Source: Methylobacter sp015476545 (lineage in GTDB: Bacteria > Pseudomonadota > Gammaproteobacteria > Methylococcales > Methylomonadaceae). From it: 64,000 bases of DNA. The notes under the pieces are model-generated. The model worked only from the letters and a program-made list of their open reading frames with translations. It was not told the DNA's origin and ran no database searches. Shown here piece by piece: positions 7,273 through 14,901 of the stretch; position 1 is the first letter of the stretch, and every line of letters starts with the position of its first letter. Location of the stretch: NCBI RefSeq assembly GCF_052162025.1, contig NZ_CP197401.1, positions 744,001 through 808,000 on the forward strand. Direction: 5' to 3'. Made by a program: the position numbers and the translations under genes.

Positions 7273-9168
7273 TTATTGAATCGCTTGGGTCTTTGCTTCA
7301 ATGATTGCCTGAATCTCGGCGGCCTCCAGGGTTTCTTTCTCCAGCAGAGCCCCGGCCAGTGCCTCCAGTTGCGGGCGATGCGTCTTTAGCAGTTCCGTGA
7401 TCTTTTCTTCGATGCCATGAACCAGCGCATGGATCTCATCATCGATGATCTGCGCGGTATGTTCGCTGAAATCCTTCTGCTGGGTCATTTCCCGGCCCAG
7501 AAAAATATGTTCCTCGCCCCGGCGGAATGCGACTGGGCCGATCTTCTCGCTCATGCCCCAATGCGACACCATGTGACGGGCCAGTCGGGTAGCCTGCTTG
7601 AGGTCTTCCTCGGCGCCGGAGCTGAATTCGCCGAAAATCAGCTTTTCGGAAACCCGGCCGCCCAGCATCACGCCGATGCGGTCGCGCAGGTAACTTTCCG
7701 ACAGATTGTGCCGTTCCTCGCCGGGAATCTGTTCGGTCGCGCCCAGGGCTTGCCCGCGCGGGATGATGGTCACTTTGTCCAGGGGATCGGTGTTGGGCAG
7801 CAGGCAGGCTGTCACCGCATGCCCCGCCTCGTGATAGGCGATCAGTTTTTTCTCTTTGTCTTCGATGACCATTTCGCGTATGCCGCCGAGTACGACCTTG
7901 TCCCGCGCATTCAGCAGCGTCGCCATATCGACTTGGTCCTTGTCTTCGCGCCCGGTCATTAGGGCCGCTTCGTTGATCATGTTTTCGAGATCGGCGCCGG
8001 AAAATCCCGCCGTGAGTGCCGCCAGCCGGTCCAGGTCGACGTTTTTCGCCAGCGGCACGGCTTTGGTGTGAATTTTCATAATCTGAATGCGCGCCTTTTT
8101 GTCCGGCAGATCCAGGGTGATTTTGCGGTCGAAGCGGCCGGGCCGAAGCAGCGCGGGGTCGAGCACATCGGGACGGTTCGTGGCGGCCAGCACGACCACC
8201 GTTTCATGGGCCTCGAAGCCGTCCATTTCTCCCAGTATCTGGTTCAGGGTCTGCTCGCGCTCGTCATGTCCCCCGCCGAGTCCGGTGCCGCGCGCCCGGC
8301 CTACCGAGTCGATCTCATCGATAAAGATGATGGACGGGGCTTCCTTTTTGGCGCTTTCAAACATATCACGTACGCGGGAGGCGCCGACGCCGACGAACAT
8401 TTCGATAAATTCGGAGCCGCTGATGCTGAAGAACGACGCCTCGGCCTCGCCGGCCACCGCTTTGGCCAGCAGGGTCTTGCCTGTACCTGGCGGTCCCATG
8501 AGCAGAATGCCTCGGGGGATATTGGCGCCCAGCTTTCGGTAGTGCTCCGGATTCTTGAGATAGCTGGTGATTTCCTGCAAATCGCGTTTGGCGTTTTCCA
8601 GGCCGGCGACATCGTCGAACGTTACATGGGATTCCCCTTGCTGGAAGCGCTTGGCCTTGGATTTGCCGAAGCCGAAAATGCCATTTTCCGCACCCATACG
8701 TTCCTGCATCCTGCGGCTGGAATACCAGAACACGCCGAAGATCAACAGCCAGGGCAGCAGGCCGATCAAGGCCCGTCCCCACCAATTAGCCTGTTCGGAC
8801 TTGGCGATCATTTCCACGCCGTGTTTTTCAAGCAAGGGGATGAGCTCCGGATCGTCTATCGGCGGCAGCGTAGTTGTGAAGCGGTTAGGCGCCTGTTGTT
8901 TGTTGGGCGCGCTCTCGGTGCCGCTTTGGCGTAAGATGCCATAGACCTGATCGCCCTCCAATGTCACCTGCGCGACTTCATCGGCGCGCACCTTGCTTTT
9001 AAAGTCCGTATAAGAGAGCGTTGATGAGTGCTGGATTTGCCCGAGGCCGGCCCAATACCACGAAAACACCAGCACTACCAAGAGCCACAAAAGAAAGTGC
9101 CATCCGGCCGGCTGTTGCGGCTGGCTTTGCGGTCGCGAGATCTTGTCTGCGGGCTTTTTGTCTGCCAT
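7273..9168 (-). CDS. ftsH: ATP-dependent zinc metalloprotease FtsH
   Basis: About 631 residues from the ATG at 9168; in-frame ATGs at 9207 and 9246 are alternatives (the last has GGA 7 bases upstream). Two membrane helices (about 23-40 and 130-148) flank a periplasmic segment. AAA+ motifs follow: Walker A GPPGTGKT, Walker B IIFIDEID, second region of homology NRPDVLDPALLRPGRFDR. The zinc site is HEAGH, with a downstream acidic ligand in the FSSGAEEDL region. FtsH degrades membrane and regulatory proteins at the inner membrane using ATP. Other family members begin close to the first membrane helix, which supports the shorter start. Its start is about 120 bases from the next gene's stop. A chromosome of this type may hold a second ftsH elsewhere. 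Confidence 0.93.
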   Translation of the reverse strand: MADKKPADKISRPQSQPQQPAGWHFLLWLLVVLVFSWYWAGLGQIQHSSTLSYTDFKSKVRADEVAQVTLEGDQVYGILRQSGTESAPNKQQAPNRFTTTLPPIDDPELIPLLEKHGVEMIAKSEQANWWGRALIGLLPWLLIFGVFWYSSRRMQERMGAENGIFGFGKSKAKRFQQGESHVTFDDVAGLENAKRDLQEITSYLKNPEHYRKLGANIPRGILLMGPPGTGKTLLAKAVAGEAEASFFSISGSEFIEMFVGVGASRVRDMFESAKKEAPSIIFIDEIDSVGRARGTGLGGGHDEREQTLNQILGEMDGFEAHETVVVLAATNRPDVLDPALLRPGRFDRKITLDLPDKKARIQIMKIHTKAVPLAKNVDLDRLAALTAGFSGADLENMINEAALMTGREDKDQVDMATLLNARDKVVLGGIREMVIEDKEKKLIAYHEAGHAVTACLLPNTDPLDKVTIIPRGQALGATEQIPGEERHNLSESYLRDRIGVMLGGRVSEKLIFGEFSSGAEEDLKQATRLARHMVSHWGMSEKIGPVAFRRGEEHIFLGREMTQQKDFSEHTAQIIDDEIHALVHGIEEKITELLKTHRPQLEALAGALLEKETLEAAEIQAIIEAKTQAIQ

Positions 9169-9291
9169 ATCGTCCGGTCCGTTATTATTGCTTGTTGGAT
9201 GGCGCATATTTCGCTTGATGTCACGTTTTTGAACGCGCATTGGCATATTTAATTCCAGCCTCGGTTTTTGCCGGAAGTTTGCCAATCAGGG

Positions 9292-9990
9292 TTAGGACGT
9301 TTTTTTCCGTTTTTTAGGCAGCCAGGACTTGCCGCTCGACCACCAGGGGCTGGACGGATGGCACAGGCGGAAATAATTCGAGGCTTTTATGGCATCGGAG
9401 ATGGCTTCATCGACGGGATCTCTGACCGAGGCAGTGCAGCTGTTGATCACGACAGCCTCGGTCTCCTTCAGGCAGTCGCGGAGCCGTTTGACGAAATGGC
9501 GCTTGCCGATGACCGGATTGTCCCAGCATTTCATAAAGACTTCGGTGCGGTATTTTTGCGGCGGCTTGCCCAGCGAACACTGATGCTGGACAGCATTCAT
9601 CAGAATCAGATCGAACGGCTGCTGTGCGGAAAAGCCCTGAACATTGAGGTTCTTGGTCGCGTAGGCCAGAAAAACGCGGATGTTTTCGCCGGTAATGCCG
9701 TTGGCAGGGCCGATAGGGGCTTTGGTCAGCTTGTTGAACTCATCCTTGTGCGGGCTTTCCAGAACAAGGACGAGCCGCGGGCCGGTTGACTGGCTCAGGT
9801 GCTCGGGCAGATCGAGCCTTTGGGTGAAATTGTTTTCATTTTGCGGGTTTTCATAGCTGAAGCCCTGTCCAGGCCCTTGATAAATGGCCGTGCCTACGTA
9901 TTGATCAAGGCAGGGCAAGGTGGCAACGGTTTTATAATCATAGACAATCGTGCTGATTATCCGTTTGAATTCTTCTTCGTGGTCGCTCAT
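9292..9990 (-). CDS. Conserved protein, possible uracil-DNA-glycosylase-like fold
   Basis: 232 residues, not securely recognised. Two elements recall the UDG superfamily: LVLVLESPHKDEF (about 73-85) followed by GPANGITGENIR, resembling the catalytic motif-1 strand and loop, and CHPSSPWW near the C terminus (about 211), resembling the HPS motif. The last residues are strongly basic (KKRKK), consistent with nucleic-acid contact. It has a good ribosome binding site (GGAGGC) before the ATG at 9990 and ends just before ftsH on the same strand, so it may be co-transcribed with ftsH. The enzymatic role is inference; it could also be an inactive or divergent relative. Confidence 0.6.
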   Translation of the reverse strand: MSDHEEEFKRIISTIVYDYKTVATLPCLDQYVGTAIYQGPGQGFSYENPQNENNFTQRLDLPEHLSQSTGPRLVLVLESPHKDEFNKLTKAPIGPANGITGENIRVFLAYATKNLNVQGFSAQQPFDLILMNAVQHQCSLGKPPQKYRTEVFMKCWDNPVIGKRHFVKRLRDCLKETEAVVINSCTASVRDPVDEAISDAIKASNYFRLCHPSSPWWSSGKSWLPKKRKKTS

Positions 9991-10118
9991 GTTGCCTCCT
10001 TAAATAGGGATGGGGCCTTTGCTCAACCGGCAAAGTCGATATTTTGTTTCAGCACTGCATTAGACAATAAAAACCAATAAGAAGCTGATGTTGCGCAGTT
10101 ATAGTGTGTTTATCGTTT

Positions 10119-10147
10119 GTCCAGGGTACGCAATGCGTACCCTGGAC
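10119..10147. repeat. Perfect palindrome downstream of arsS
   Basis: 14-bp perfect inverted repeat with a one-base centre: GTCCAGGGTACGCA, A, TGCGTACCCTGGAC. It begins nine bases after the arsS stop on the minus strand. The core GGTACGCA recurs in imperfect form near 3543-3615, so it may be a dispersed small repeat that also serves as a transcript end. No T-run adjoins it. Confidence 0.65.
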
Positions 10148-10155
10148 TAAAGGGC

Positions 10156-11127
10156 TTAGCTCAACGCGCCGGCGCAGCTGCTGCCTTGCCCGGCTGTGCA
10201 GCCGTAACAATGCTGGCCTACGGTAATGGGCGAGCCGGCCAGAGGGCGGCAGTTTAAATCGCTCAGGCGGGTTTTGCCGTCCGGGTTTGCGCCTAGCGGC
10301 AGTTGCAGCATCTGGTTGAAGTCGCAATCGTAGACATAGCCTTGCCAGTCTACGCTCAAGGTATTGCGGCACATGACGCTGTCCAGGTTTTCTGAGCGGT
10401 AGCTATCCTTGAGCAGCTGCATGTAACTGTTAAGCCGGCCTTTTCTGGCGAGTGCAGTGCCAAAGCGCTGGATGGGCATGTTGGTCAGGGTGAACAGTTT
10501 GTTGAAGACGATGCCGTAGTCTTCGCTGAGGTGTTTTTTATAGGCCTGTTCCAGCGACTGCTGTTCAGGCGGCAGGCTCGCATCTTGGGGGTTATAGACC
10601 AGATTGAGCTGAAGGCCGCTGTCCGGTTGGCCGTAGCCGAAACGGTTCAGTTTTTTCAGCGCCGCCAGGCTGGACATGAACGTGCCTTTGCCGCGTTGCT
10701 TGTCGACATTGTCCTGCAGGTAACAAGGCAGCGAAGCCGTAATGACAACCTGGTTGTCGGCAAGAAACAAGGCCAGGTCTTCGAAACCGTATTCCTGCAG
10801 GATGACCAGATTGCAGCGGTCAATCACGGTAACGTTCATAGCCCGCGTCTGCTTGACCAGATATTTGAAATGCGGATTCATCTCCGGTGCGCCGCCGGTC
10901 AAGTCGAGCGTGCGGATGTTTTCTTTTTCAATAAAGTCCAGAACCTGGTCTATAGCGGCCTTATCCATCGACTCGGTGCGCTTGGGCCCGGCGTTGACAT
11001 GACAATGCGTGCAACTCAGGTTGCATCGATAGCCCAGATTAACCTGCAGTATTTCCAGCGTGTTTCTGGTAATGGCAGGAAAGTCAGTCTGTTCCATGTG
11101 CGGTAAGGGTTTGTGCATGGTGTTCAT
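10156..11127 (-). CDS. arsS: Arsenosugar biosynthesis radical SAM protein ArsS
   Basis: 323 residues. The radical-SAM 4Fe-4S motif is C35-x3-C39-x2-C42 (CNLSCTHC), preceded by LQVNLGYR; the GGAPEMN loop near residue 78 corresponds to the SAM-binding GGE region. A C-terminal cysteine set (C in VMCRNT, YDCDF, HCYGCTAG, SSCAG) fits the auxiliary-cluster domain of the TIGR04167 family. ArsS transfers the adenosyl-ribosyl unit of SAM toward arsenosugars. It starts inside the stop of the upstream DUF3047 gene (ATGA overlap), so the two are translationally coupled. The TIGR04282/04283 partners sit 7 kb away rather than adjacent. Confidence 0.92.
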   Translation of the reverse strand: MNTMHKPLPHMEQTDFPAITRNTLEILQVNLGYRCNLSCTHCHVNAGPKRTESMDKAAIDQVLDFIEKENIRTLDLTGGAPEMNPHFKYLVKQTRAMNVTVIDRCNLVILQEYGFEDLALFLADNQVVITASLPCYLQDNVDKQRGKGTFMSSLAALKKLNRFGYGQPDSGLQLNLVYNPQDASLPPEQQSLEQAYKKHLSEDYGIVFNKLFTLTNMPIQRFGTALARKGRLNSYMQLLKDSYRSENLDSVMCRNTLSVDWQGYVYDCDFNQMLQLPLGANPDGKTRLSDLNCRPLAGSPITVGQHCYGCTAGQGSSCAGALS

Positions 11128-11798
11128 TCTTTGCTGAAATAAATGTCGCCGTAATAGGCCGTTGCTTTGCCCTGAGCATTGTCGGTATCGGTCATGATGG
11201 CAACGGCATCAATATATTGGATGTCTTCGTCGAACTGTTGTTTCAGGTCGGCAAGGATATTGCGTTTTTCGGTATGCCAGACGCCTGTTCGATCATCGGC
11301 CGATCTGAGCGCGATCATGACGGCATGGTCGCCGGCAAACGCATTGGGCCAGATTCTACCCTTAGGCGACGTGCTTGCCCAGACATAATTAATGGCTCTG
11401 GTTCGCCAGAACGCCAAACCGCCGCTGATGACGACATAAACACGCGCGGCATAATCGTCGCCGGATTTTTCCTGTTCATTGATGTTTCCGAGCCGGTTCT
11501 CGATGCGCCAGCGCCAGTTCATGAATGGCGTTTTCCGGAGATCGATGCGCTGCTCTTTGAACAGCCCCGAAGCGCTGCGGTCGCTGACCGCTTTCAAGGC
11601 TTTCGTTCCATCAGTTTCAGCCAGCCGGTACTCGGTTTGGCCTTTGAATGCCTTGCTTTGCCATTGCGCCAGCGAGCCCGCGGAAAAATGGCCGACCATG
11701 AGCTTTTCATAATCTTGCGCCGCCGCAGGGGATGAGAACAGCAAGGCCAGGCAGGCTGAAAGTTTACCGGCGCCGCACATGCTTTGTAGCAGTTTCAT
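11124..11798 (-). CDS. DUF3047 domain-containing exported protein
   Basis: 224 residues from the ATG at 11798; the open frame extends 34 codons upstream but the internal start gives a clean signal peptide (MKLLQSM, hydrophobic stretch, cleavage near SPAAAQ). The mature part shows the DUF3047 pattern: an early FKGQTEYRL strand, MNWRWRIEN, a YAARVYVV strand with FWRTRAINYVWA, and a final YYGDIYF. DUF3047 proteins are periplasmic of unknown function. Coupling to arsS by a 4-base overlap suggests a shared process or only shared transcription. A further ATG at 11819 is possible. Confidence 0.8.
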   Translation of the reverse strand: MKLLQSMCGAGKLSACLALLFSSPAAAQDYEKLMVGHFSAGSLAQWQSKAFKGQTEYRLAETDGTKALKAVSDRSASGLFKEQRIDLRKTPFMNWRWRIENRLGNINEQEKSGDDYAARVYVVISGGLAFWRTRAINYVWASTSPKGRIWPNAFAGDHAVMIALRSADDRTGVWHTEKRNILADLKQQFDEDIQYIDAVAIMTDTDNAQGKATAYYGDIYFSKE

Positions 11799-12021
11799 AA
11801 GTAATCCGATACCGCGCATTAACGATTGGCATAAGAAAAAATCATGCGTCTGCATGCGCAATATACGTTCTCTGCTGTAGCTATTCCTATAAAATGCCAT
11901 GCAGCCGCGCCTCCGATAACATAATTTTAAAAAAATTGAACTTTCTATAAAAAAAATTCAATACAGAGCTAGTTTATTTTTTTTGTTTCTATATAATACG
12001 CGCTTCACAATCGTTATCGAT

Positions 12022-12108
12022 GCCTCGGTGGCGAAATTGGTAGACGCAAGGGACTTAAAATCCCTCGGTGGTAACACCGTGCCGGTTCGACTCCGGCCCG
12101 AGGCACCA
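12022..12108 (+). tRNA. tRNA-Leu (UAA)
   Basis: 87 nucleotides with encoded CCA. Acceptor arms GCCTCGG and CCGAGGC pair perfectly; the anticodon loop CTTAAAA contains TAA; a long variable arm (CTCGGTGGTAACACCG) marks a class II tRNA; GGTTCGACTCC is the T arm. The sequence TATAATACG at 11993-12001, about 20 bases upstream, is a good -10 element. Confidence 0.97.
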
Positions 12109-12116
12109 TAATCAGA

Positions 12117-12152
12117 TAAAGGGCTTGCAGTATACTGTACAGCTCTTTTTTT
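12117..12152 (+). terminator. Likely terminator of tRNA-Leu
   Basis: An imperfect hairpin (AGGGCTTGCAGTA against TGTACAGCTCT) is followed by seven T residues, nine bases after the tRNA end. Confidence 0.55.
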
Positions 12153-12366
12153 ATGTCCGACAATTAATGCGATTAGTTTTGAATGAATGAATGTGGTTTT
12201 TCGTCTAATTCAAGCTTGGTAATCAGATTTTGTTTGGCTTCAGGTTAAATATTTCTCCACAAATTCCAGACATGCCCTGAAAAATGCGCCCAGGGAGCTT
12301 GTTAGACAATATTTGCCTAACCTTATTCTTTACCTAGAACTGATGACGAATAGTGGGACATAAAGC

Positions 12367-12501
12367 ATGATGAGATTTGGCGCAGGTGCTTTAATCGGAT
12401 ATCTGCCCGTCATTTTGATAAATACGATTAACAGCTTTTGCCAATCCAATTTAGGTAGAAATCCACTGATGCTTAGACTCACTATGATGTTTAAACGATG
12501 A
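12367..12501 (+). CDS. Possible 44-residue leader peptide coupled to the Sel1 gene
   Basis: Short open frame with GGGA about 8 bases before its ATG. Its TGA stop overlaps the ATG of the Sel1-repeat gene by four bases (ATGA). The downstream gene lacks a Shine-Dalgarno sequence of its own, which fits translational coupling. The product has a hydrophobic stretch (IGYLPVILI) but no recognisable domain. It may be a regulatory leader or a chance frame. The rest of 12153-12366 shows nothing I can name. Confidence 0.35.
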   Translation: MMRFGAGALIGYLPVILINTINSFCQSNLGRNPLMLRLTMMFKR

Positions 12502-13376
12502 AGAAAACATTGCTAGCATTGCTTTTGGCATTATTCTCCATCAATGTCTGGGGGGAATGTTATGACGAAAACAAGGATGATCGGACCAATTTTATCGCCT
12601 GCAAGAAAGAGGCAGAGCAAGGGAACAGCGACGCGCAGTTTAATGTCGGCATTATGTATGACAATGGGCAGGGCACCGATCAGGATTTCGTGCAAGCGCT
12701 CAAATGGTACACCAAAGCCGCGCAACAGAATAACGCCAGCGCACAGTTCAATTTAGGCTTGCTGTACGCCGAAGGTCACGGTGCGGATCAAGATTACGTT
12801 CAAGCACTGAAGTGGTATACCAAAGCGGCGGAACAAAATCTCGCCGAGGCGCAGTTGAATTTGGGCACCCTGTATGCCAATGGACAAGGTACGCCGCAGG
12901 ATTATGCGCAGGCTTACAACTGGTATGTCAAATCGGCCGAGCAAGGCAATGCCGGCGCACAGTTCAATTTGGGCAACATGTATGCCAACGGGCAGGGCAC
13001 TCCCCAGAATTACTCTCAGGCCATCGAATGGTATCTGAAAGCGGCGGAACAAGGGAATAGCGGTGCGCAATTCAATTTAGGCACCATGTATGCCAACGGA
13101 CAAGGCAGGCAACAGGATTACGCGCAGGCCATCATGTGGTATACAAAAGCGGCGGAGCAAGGGAACGTTGATGCGCTGTTTAATCTGGGCAATATGTATT
13201 TCAGCGGCGAAGGCGTTCCGCAGGATTATGTTAAAGCCCATATGTTTTTTAATATCGCCGGTGCCAACGGTGATGAGCCGGCGCAAAGAAACCGGGATAT
13301 CGTGGCTGAGAAAATGACACCCGCACAAATAAGCGAAGCCCAGAGACTGGCGTCGGAATGGATGAGAGAGCATTAA
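12498..13376 (+). CDS. Exported Sel1-repeat protein
   Basis: 292 residues. The first 19 form a Sec signal peptide (MKKTLLALLLALFSINVWG). Six tandem 36-residue Sel1-like repeats follow from about residue 40 to 255, each with the pattern AQFNLGxMYxNGQG, QDYxQAxxWYxKAAEQ. These alpha-alpha hairpins stack into a solenoid used for protein-protein contacts in the periplasm or at the surface. DNA repeats are 108 bases and quite similar to each other, so copy number may vary between strains. A short upstream frame overlaps the start and may drive translation. Partner unknown. Confidence 0.92.
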   Translation: MKKTLLALLLALFSINVWGECYDENKDDRTNFIACKKEAEQGNSDAQFNVGIMYDNGQGTDQDFVQALKWYTKAAQQNNASAQFNLGLLYAEGHGADQDYVQALKWYTKAAEQNLAEAQLNLGTLYANGQGTPQDYAQAYNWYVKSAEQGNAGAQFNLGNMYANGQGTPQNYSQAIEWYLKAAEQGNSGAQFNLGTMYANGQGRQQDYAQAIMWYTKAAEQGNVDALFNLGNMYFSGEGVPQDYVKAHMFFNIAGANGDEPAQRNRDIVAEKMTPAQISEAQRLASEWMREH

Positions 13377-13452
13377 GAGTTTGGGTTACTGCCCAGCTTT
13401 TTGATTCTTTTTTGCTATAATTCGGGATCAACATTTTAGGCAAAGCAGGCTG

Positions 13453-13569
13453 ATGAGTTCCCCGCGTTATATAAATCCAGCTAATTTAGTGGCTGTTGAG
13501 CTACCTATGAGTCTTCAATTATCATGGCTAATTGATGAAGAAATCGATAACGGCATGATATCCGAATGA
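13453..13569 (+). CDS. Possible 38-residue protein of unknown function
   Basis: Small frame MSSPRYINPA to NGMISE between the Sel1 gene and the ABC ATPase gene. TATAAT occurs 32 bases upstream (13416-13421) but without a good -35 box; a weak AGG lies very close to the ATG. Could be a small protein or the remnant of a larger gene. Nothing else is seen in 13377-13662. Confidence 0.25.
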   Translation: MSSPRYINPANLVAVELPMSLQLSWLIDEEIDNGMISE

Positions 13570-13662
13570 TGGCAGTACGACCGACAACCTCCCGTTTCCT
13601 ATTTATCGTTATTGGCCGGATAAGTCCGTCTGCATTTGAGAATAAACGCAAAGGATTGGCCA

Positions 13663-14889
13663 ATGTCCTCTGATCCGGCTATTAGCGTCAAAAATCTGGG
13701 CAAGCGTTATCAGCTCTATGCGCGGCCGAGCGACCGCCTGAAGCAGTTGCTGTTCCGTGGCAAACGCCAGTATTTCCGGGAATTCTCGGCCCTGCAGGAC
13801 ATCAGTTTCGACGTGATGCCAGGCGAAGTGGTGGGCATCATCGGCCGTAATGGTTCGGGCAAGTCCACGCTGTTGCAAATGATCTGTGGCACGTTGACGC
13901 CGACTACCGGCGAGGTTTCAGTCAGGGGGCGCGTGGCGGCGCTTCTGGAGCTGGGCGCCGGCTTCAATCCGGAATTCACCGGGCGCGAGAATATATTCAT
14001 GAGCGCCACTATCCTCGGCTTGTCTCAAAAGGAGATTCAGGATCGCCTGGAGGAGATCATCGATTTTTCCGGCATCCGCGATTTTATTGACCAGCCCGTC
14101 AAGACTTACTCCAGCGGCATGTACGTGCGGCTAGCCTTTGCGGTGGCCACCAGCGTCGACCCCGATATTCTGGTCATAGACGAGGCCTTGTCGGTCGGCG
14201 ACGGCGCTTTTGCCCGCAAGTCCTTCGACCGTATTCGTACTATGAAAAAAGCGGGCAAGACTATATTATTCTGTTCGCATTCCTTGTATCAGGTGGAAGC
14301 TTTTTGCGACAGAGTGTTGTGGCTAAATCAAGGCGAGCTCATGCAGATGGGTGAGCCGCAGGATGTGGTGCAGCGTTATAGTGTCTTTTTACTTGACGGC
14401 GAGGATGTCAAGTTTGCTACGCCGATGATGGAAAGCCCACAATTGGCCTCGGCACCACGAGGCTATGCTCGCTTTACTCATGTAGAAGTCAGGCTAGGCG
14501 GTACGACGGATCGGGTGCTGCGAGGTCGTGCCGGCGAAAACGATCTATCCATTCGCTTACAATTTGAATCCGATCCTCAACTGCCCGCACCCACTCTCGG
14601 CGTGTACCTCAATTACGGCTCACTGGTGACCTTGACCAGTGTGGTAAGTCGCTCCGAAAACGTGCTGATCGAACGGAACGAGCGCGGCAGAGGCGAAGCG
14701 ACTATTGACTTCCCCTCTCTACCTTTGCGCAAAGGAGAATATTATGTGCACGTCTATCTTGGCTGCGAGGATGCCATACACATCTATGACAGTGTGCAAG
14801 CTGCAGCCACTCTATACATTGAAGATTCCTTGCCGGAGCCAGGCCTGGTGAATTTAGCGCATCACTGGCATACGCAGGCTATCGACTAA
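13663..14889 (+). CDS. Polysaccharide ABC exporter ATPase, Wzt type
   Basis: 408 residues from the ATG at 13663 (AAAGGA upstream). The N-terminal half is a complete ATPase: Walker A GRNGSGKST (61-69), signature YSSGMYVRLA, Walker B ILVIDEALSVGD, H-loop CSHS. Residues about 250-408 form a beta-rich domain like the Wzt C-terminal carbohydrate-binding domain, which recognises the finished O-polysaccharide end before export. Wzt works with the membrane subunit Wzm; no permease gene is adjacent in this window, which is unusual. It opens a plus-strand block of glycosyltransferase genes, and the next gene begins 12 bases after its stop. Confidence 0.92.
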   Translation: MSSDPAISVKNLGKRYQLYARPSDRLKQLLFRGKRQYFREFSALQDISFDVMPGEVVGIIGRNGSGKSTLLQMICGTLTPTTGEVSVRGRVAALLELGAGFNPEFTGRENIFMSATILGLSQKEIQDRLEEIIDFSGIRDFIDQPVKTYSSGMYVRLAFAVATSVDPDILVIDEALSVGDGAFARKSFDRIRTMKKAGKTILFCSHSLYQVEAFCDRVLWLNQGELMQMGEPQDVVQRYSVFLLDGEDVKFATPMMESPQLASAPRGYARFTHVEVRLGGTTDRVLRGRAGENDLSIRLQFESDPQLPAPTLGVYLNYGSLVTLTSVVSRSENVLIERNERGRGEATIDFPSLPLRKGEYYVHVYLGCEDAIHIYDSVQAAATLYIEDSLPEPGLVNLAHHWHTQAID

Positions 14890-14901
14890 ATTCCTACTGC
14901 C

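Noticed and set aside
12600..13260. 108-bp repeats considered as a CRISPR-like array
   Set aside because: They are in-frame Sel1 protein repeats with no spacers.
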